Of a stretch of DNA of 64,000 nucleotides, positions 62,806 through 64,000 are shown in pieces (position 1 is the first letter of the stretch; each line of letters begins with the position of its first letter). The position numbers were made by a program, and so were the translations under genes. Source of the DNA: Aliivibrio_A kagoshimensis (GTDB lineage Bacteria > Pseudomonadota > Gammaproteobacteria > Enterobacterales > Vibrionaceae); the NCBI RefSeq assembly GCF_050337105.1, contig NZ_JAKJSQ010000018.1, positions 1 to 64,000 on the forward strand, given 5' to 3'. The notes beneath the pieces were generated by a model, which saw only the letters and a list, made by a program, of their open reading frames with translations, had not been told where the DNA came from and did not search any database.

Positions 62806-64000
62806 TTAACGCACAGGAGCGATGGGCTTAATCCTTCCTTCGCCAGCCAGTTCTATATATTTGCTTTTATTATAGTTTTCTGGAATTTTGTTTTGCAATA
62901 GTTTGAATAGCTTTTCATCATGAGTAGACAAAACTATTTGTTTGTCATGGGTAGACGTTAGGCTACGCAACAAGTCAATAAAGGATAAAATATTGATGTC
63001 ACTCAAATTGTGCACAGGGTCATCCATGAATATCGTGCTGATAGTGTCTCCTCCATACTCGAAAGCTTTTGCTAAGAAAATACTCAATGATAGAACATTA
63101 ACTTGTCCTGCACTGAGGTAGATTGCCGGATTAACTTCTTCGTTTTCACCCTTCGCGGATATAAGTAACCTCGGGCCTCTATCTCCAATCTCTGCAATAA
63201 AATTAATTTCTGTTAGGCTTGGGTGAGGCTCGATACGTTGATACATCTTATTAATTACTTCTTTGTTGAAGTAGCTATCTATTCCTTCTTGCATATATGT
63301 CATGCATGAAGTTATCAACTTATTTAAGCGTACCTTTGCGGACTCTACTGGCTTCAATCGTTCGCGCAGAATTTCTTGTTTATTAATATACTCACTACGT
63401 AGATTTTGATCGATCGCTCTCTCTACATGTGTTTCAAATAAATCTAATTGATTAATATTATCTTCAAGATAGTTTTTAGTTTGTTCTTCATTTTCCATTA
63501 CTTGAGAAATGCTTTCCTTTTCCGGTTCGCCTTCAAGATTGCAACGGTGATAACGCTCTAGGTAATCAAAGATATACATATCCGATTTTGACCTACACTC
63601 TTCCTTCTCTACCAATGCATCTAAAATTGAAGACTCTGATAGGTTTGATTCATTAGAATCCAACTTATCATGGACCGTAGTTATTTCTTCCGATAGTATA
63701 TCTATTGTCTTTATTTTTTCAGCTAGTTCTTGCGACAATGAGTTGATGTTGGTCTGTAGGCTACCTTTACTTTCTTCAACAATCTCAAGGTGATATTTAT
63801 TAGCTAGCTTTAAAGACTCTTTCTGACTGTCACTAAAGTTAATTATAGCTTTTTTATTTTTACTAGAGGATATTAAGCTATCATATTTAGACTTAAACTC
63901 ATTCTTATAATCTGATTTGTCACGCAAGTTATCTATTATTTTCTTTAAACGTTCTAATTTTGACTCGTTAGTGCGTATTTTTTTATCTATACAAGAGTTT
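62806..64000 (-). CDS. SMC/RecF-like AAA ATPase, C-terminal part
   Basis: The frame is open to the right window edge (the 24 codons before 63927 contain no stop), so the N-terminus with Walker A is outside. What is visible: a long coiled coil (about the first 250 codons), then the ABC-type head with signature YLSAGQVNVLSLSIFLAKAF, Walker B TIFMDDPVHNLSDIN, and the H-loop IVLSTHDEKLF. This is the RecF/Rad50/SMC-type head. Many such large ATPases in variable sites act in phage defence, but the rest of the gene is needed to say. It lies leftward and convergent to gcvP. Confidence 0.8.
   Translation of the reverse strand, partial: NSCIDKKIRTNESKLERLKKIIDNLRDKSDYKNEFKSKYDSLISSSKNKKAIINFSDSQKESLKLANKYHLEIVEESKGSLQTNINSLSQELAEKIKTIDILSEEITTVHDKLDSNESNLSESSILDALVEKEECRSKSDMYIFDYLERYHRCNLEGEPEKESISQVMENEEQTKNYLEDNINQLDLFETHVERAIDQNLRSEYINKQEILRERLKPVESAKVRLNKLITSCMTYMQEGIDSYFNKEVINKMYQRIEPHPSLTEINFIAEIGDRGPRLLISAKGENEEVNPAIYLSAGQVNVLSLSIFLAKAFEYGGDTISTIFMDDPVHNLSDINILSFIDLLRSLTSTHDKQIVLSTHDEKLFKLLQNKIPENYNKSKYIELAGEGRIKPIAPVR

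Overview
The window reads as a Vibrionaceae chromosome (most likely Vibrio, probably the second chromosome). This rests on the dihydroorotase gene beside tandem glycine tRNAs, the gcvT / XRE-cupin regulator / gcvH / gcvP cluster, several marine-type TRAP transporters and the codon style. The genus call comes from familiarity with these gene neighbourhoods, not from a search. Both window edges cut genes: a four-helix-bundle protein at the left and an SMC-like ATPase at the right.

Region 1 (1-13.5 kb) is metabolic. It holds cysD, a TSUP-family exporter, a leftward catabolic operon (omega-amino-acid:pyruvate aminotransferase, methylmalonate/malonate-semialdehyde dehydrogenase, TRAP transporter) with a divergent LysR regulator and an iron-type alcohol dehydrogenase, and a Fur-box-preceded FecBCD-type ABC importer. 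Region 2 (13.5-16.8 kb) is a scarred border: an orphan coiled-coil gene, an IS3-type transposase remnant, a small operon (EcsC protein, 31-residue membrane protein, alpha/beta hydrolase) and a badly decayed reading frame.

Region 3 (16.8-49.9 kb) is one continuous defence island with every gene on the minus strand. In transcription order it holds: a ClpP-fold lipoprotein; two membrane coiled-coil proteins sharing a Val-Glu-Lys repeat; a first ZorA-ZorB pair with an HNH nuclease (Zorya II-like) and a 112-residue unknown; a second, different ZorA-ZorB pair followed by an EH-signature/Sel1 protein (ZorC-like) but no ZorD helicase; an orphan CARF protein with no CRISPR; type I restriction-modification hsdR-hsdM-hsdS; an EVE-McrB/McrC pair; and a Druantia III-like DruH-DruE pair. 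Genes 49.8-36.8 kb are tightly packed with many stop/start overlaps. They look like one large transcription unit in which two proton-motor-like complexes share a locus with envelope proteins and a cyclic-nucleotide-type sensor. This is the best candidate in the window for an undescribed system.

Region 4 (50.2-64 kb) is core again: two identical tRNA-Gly(TCC) genes whose 3' ends face the island, pyrC with a PurR-like box, a second TRAP operon (2-oxoacid-binding type), a LysR/EamA divergent pair, and the glycine cleavage cluster. An exact 18-bp motif occurs in inverted orientation at both ends of the gcvT-regulator segment. The window closes with the SMC-like ATPase. No CRISPR array, integrase or intact transposase was seen.
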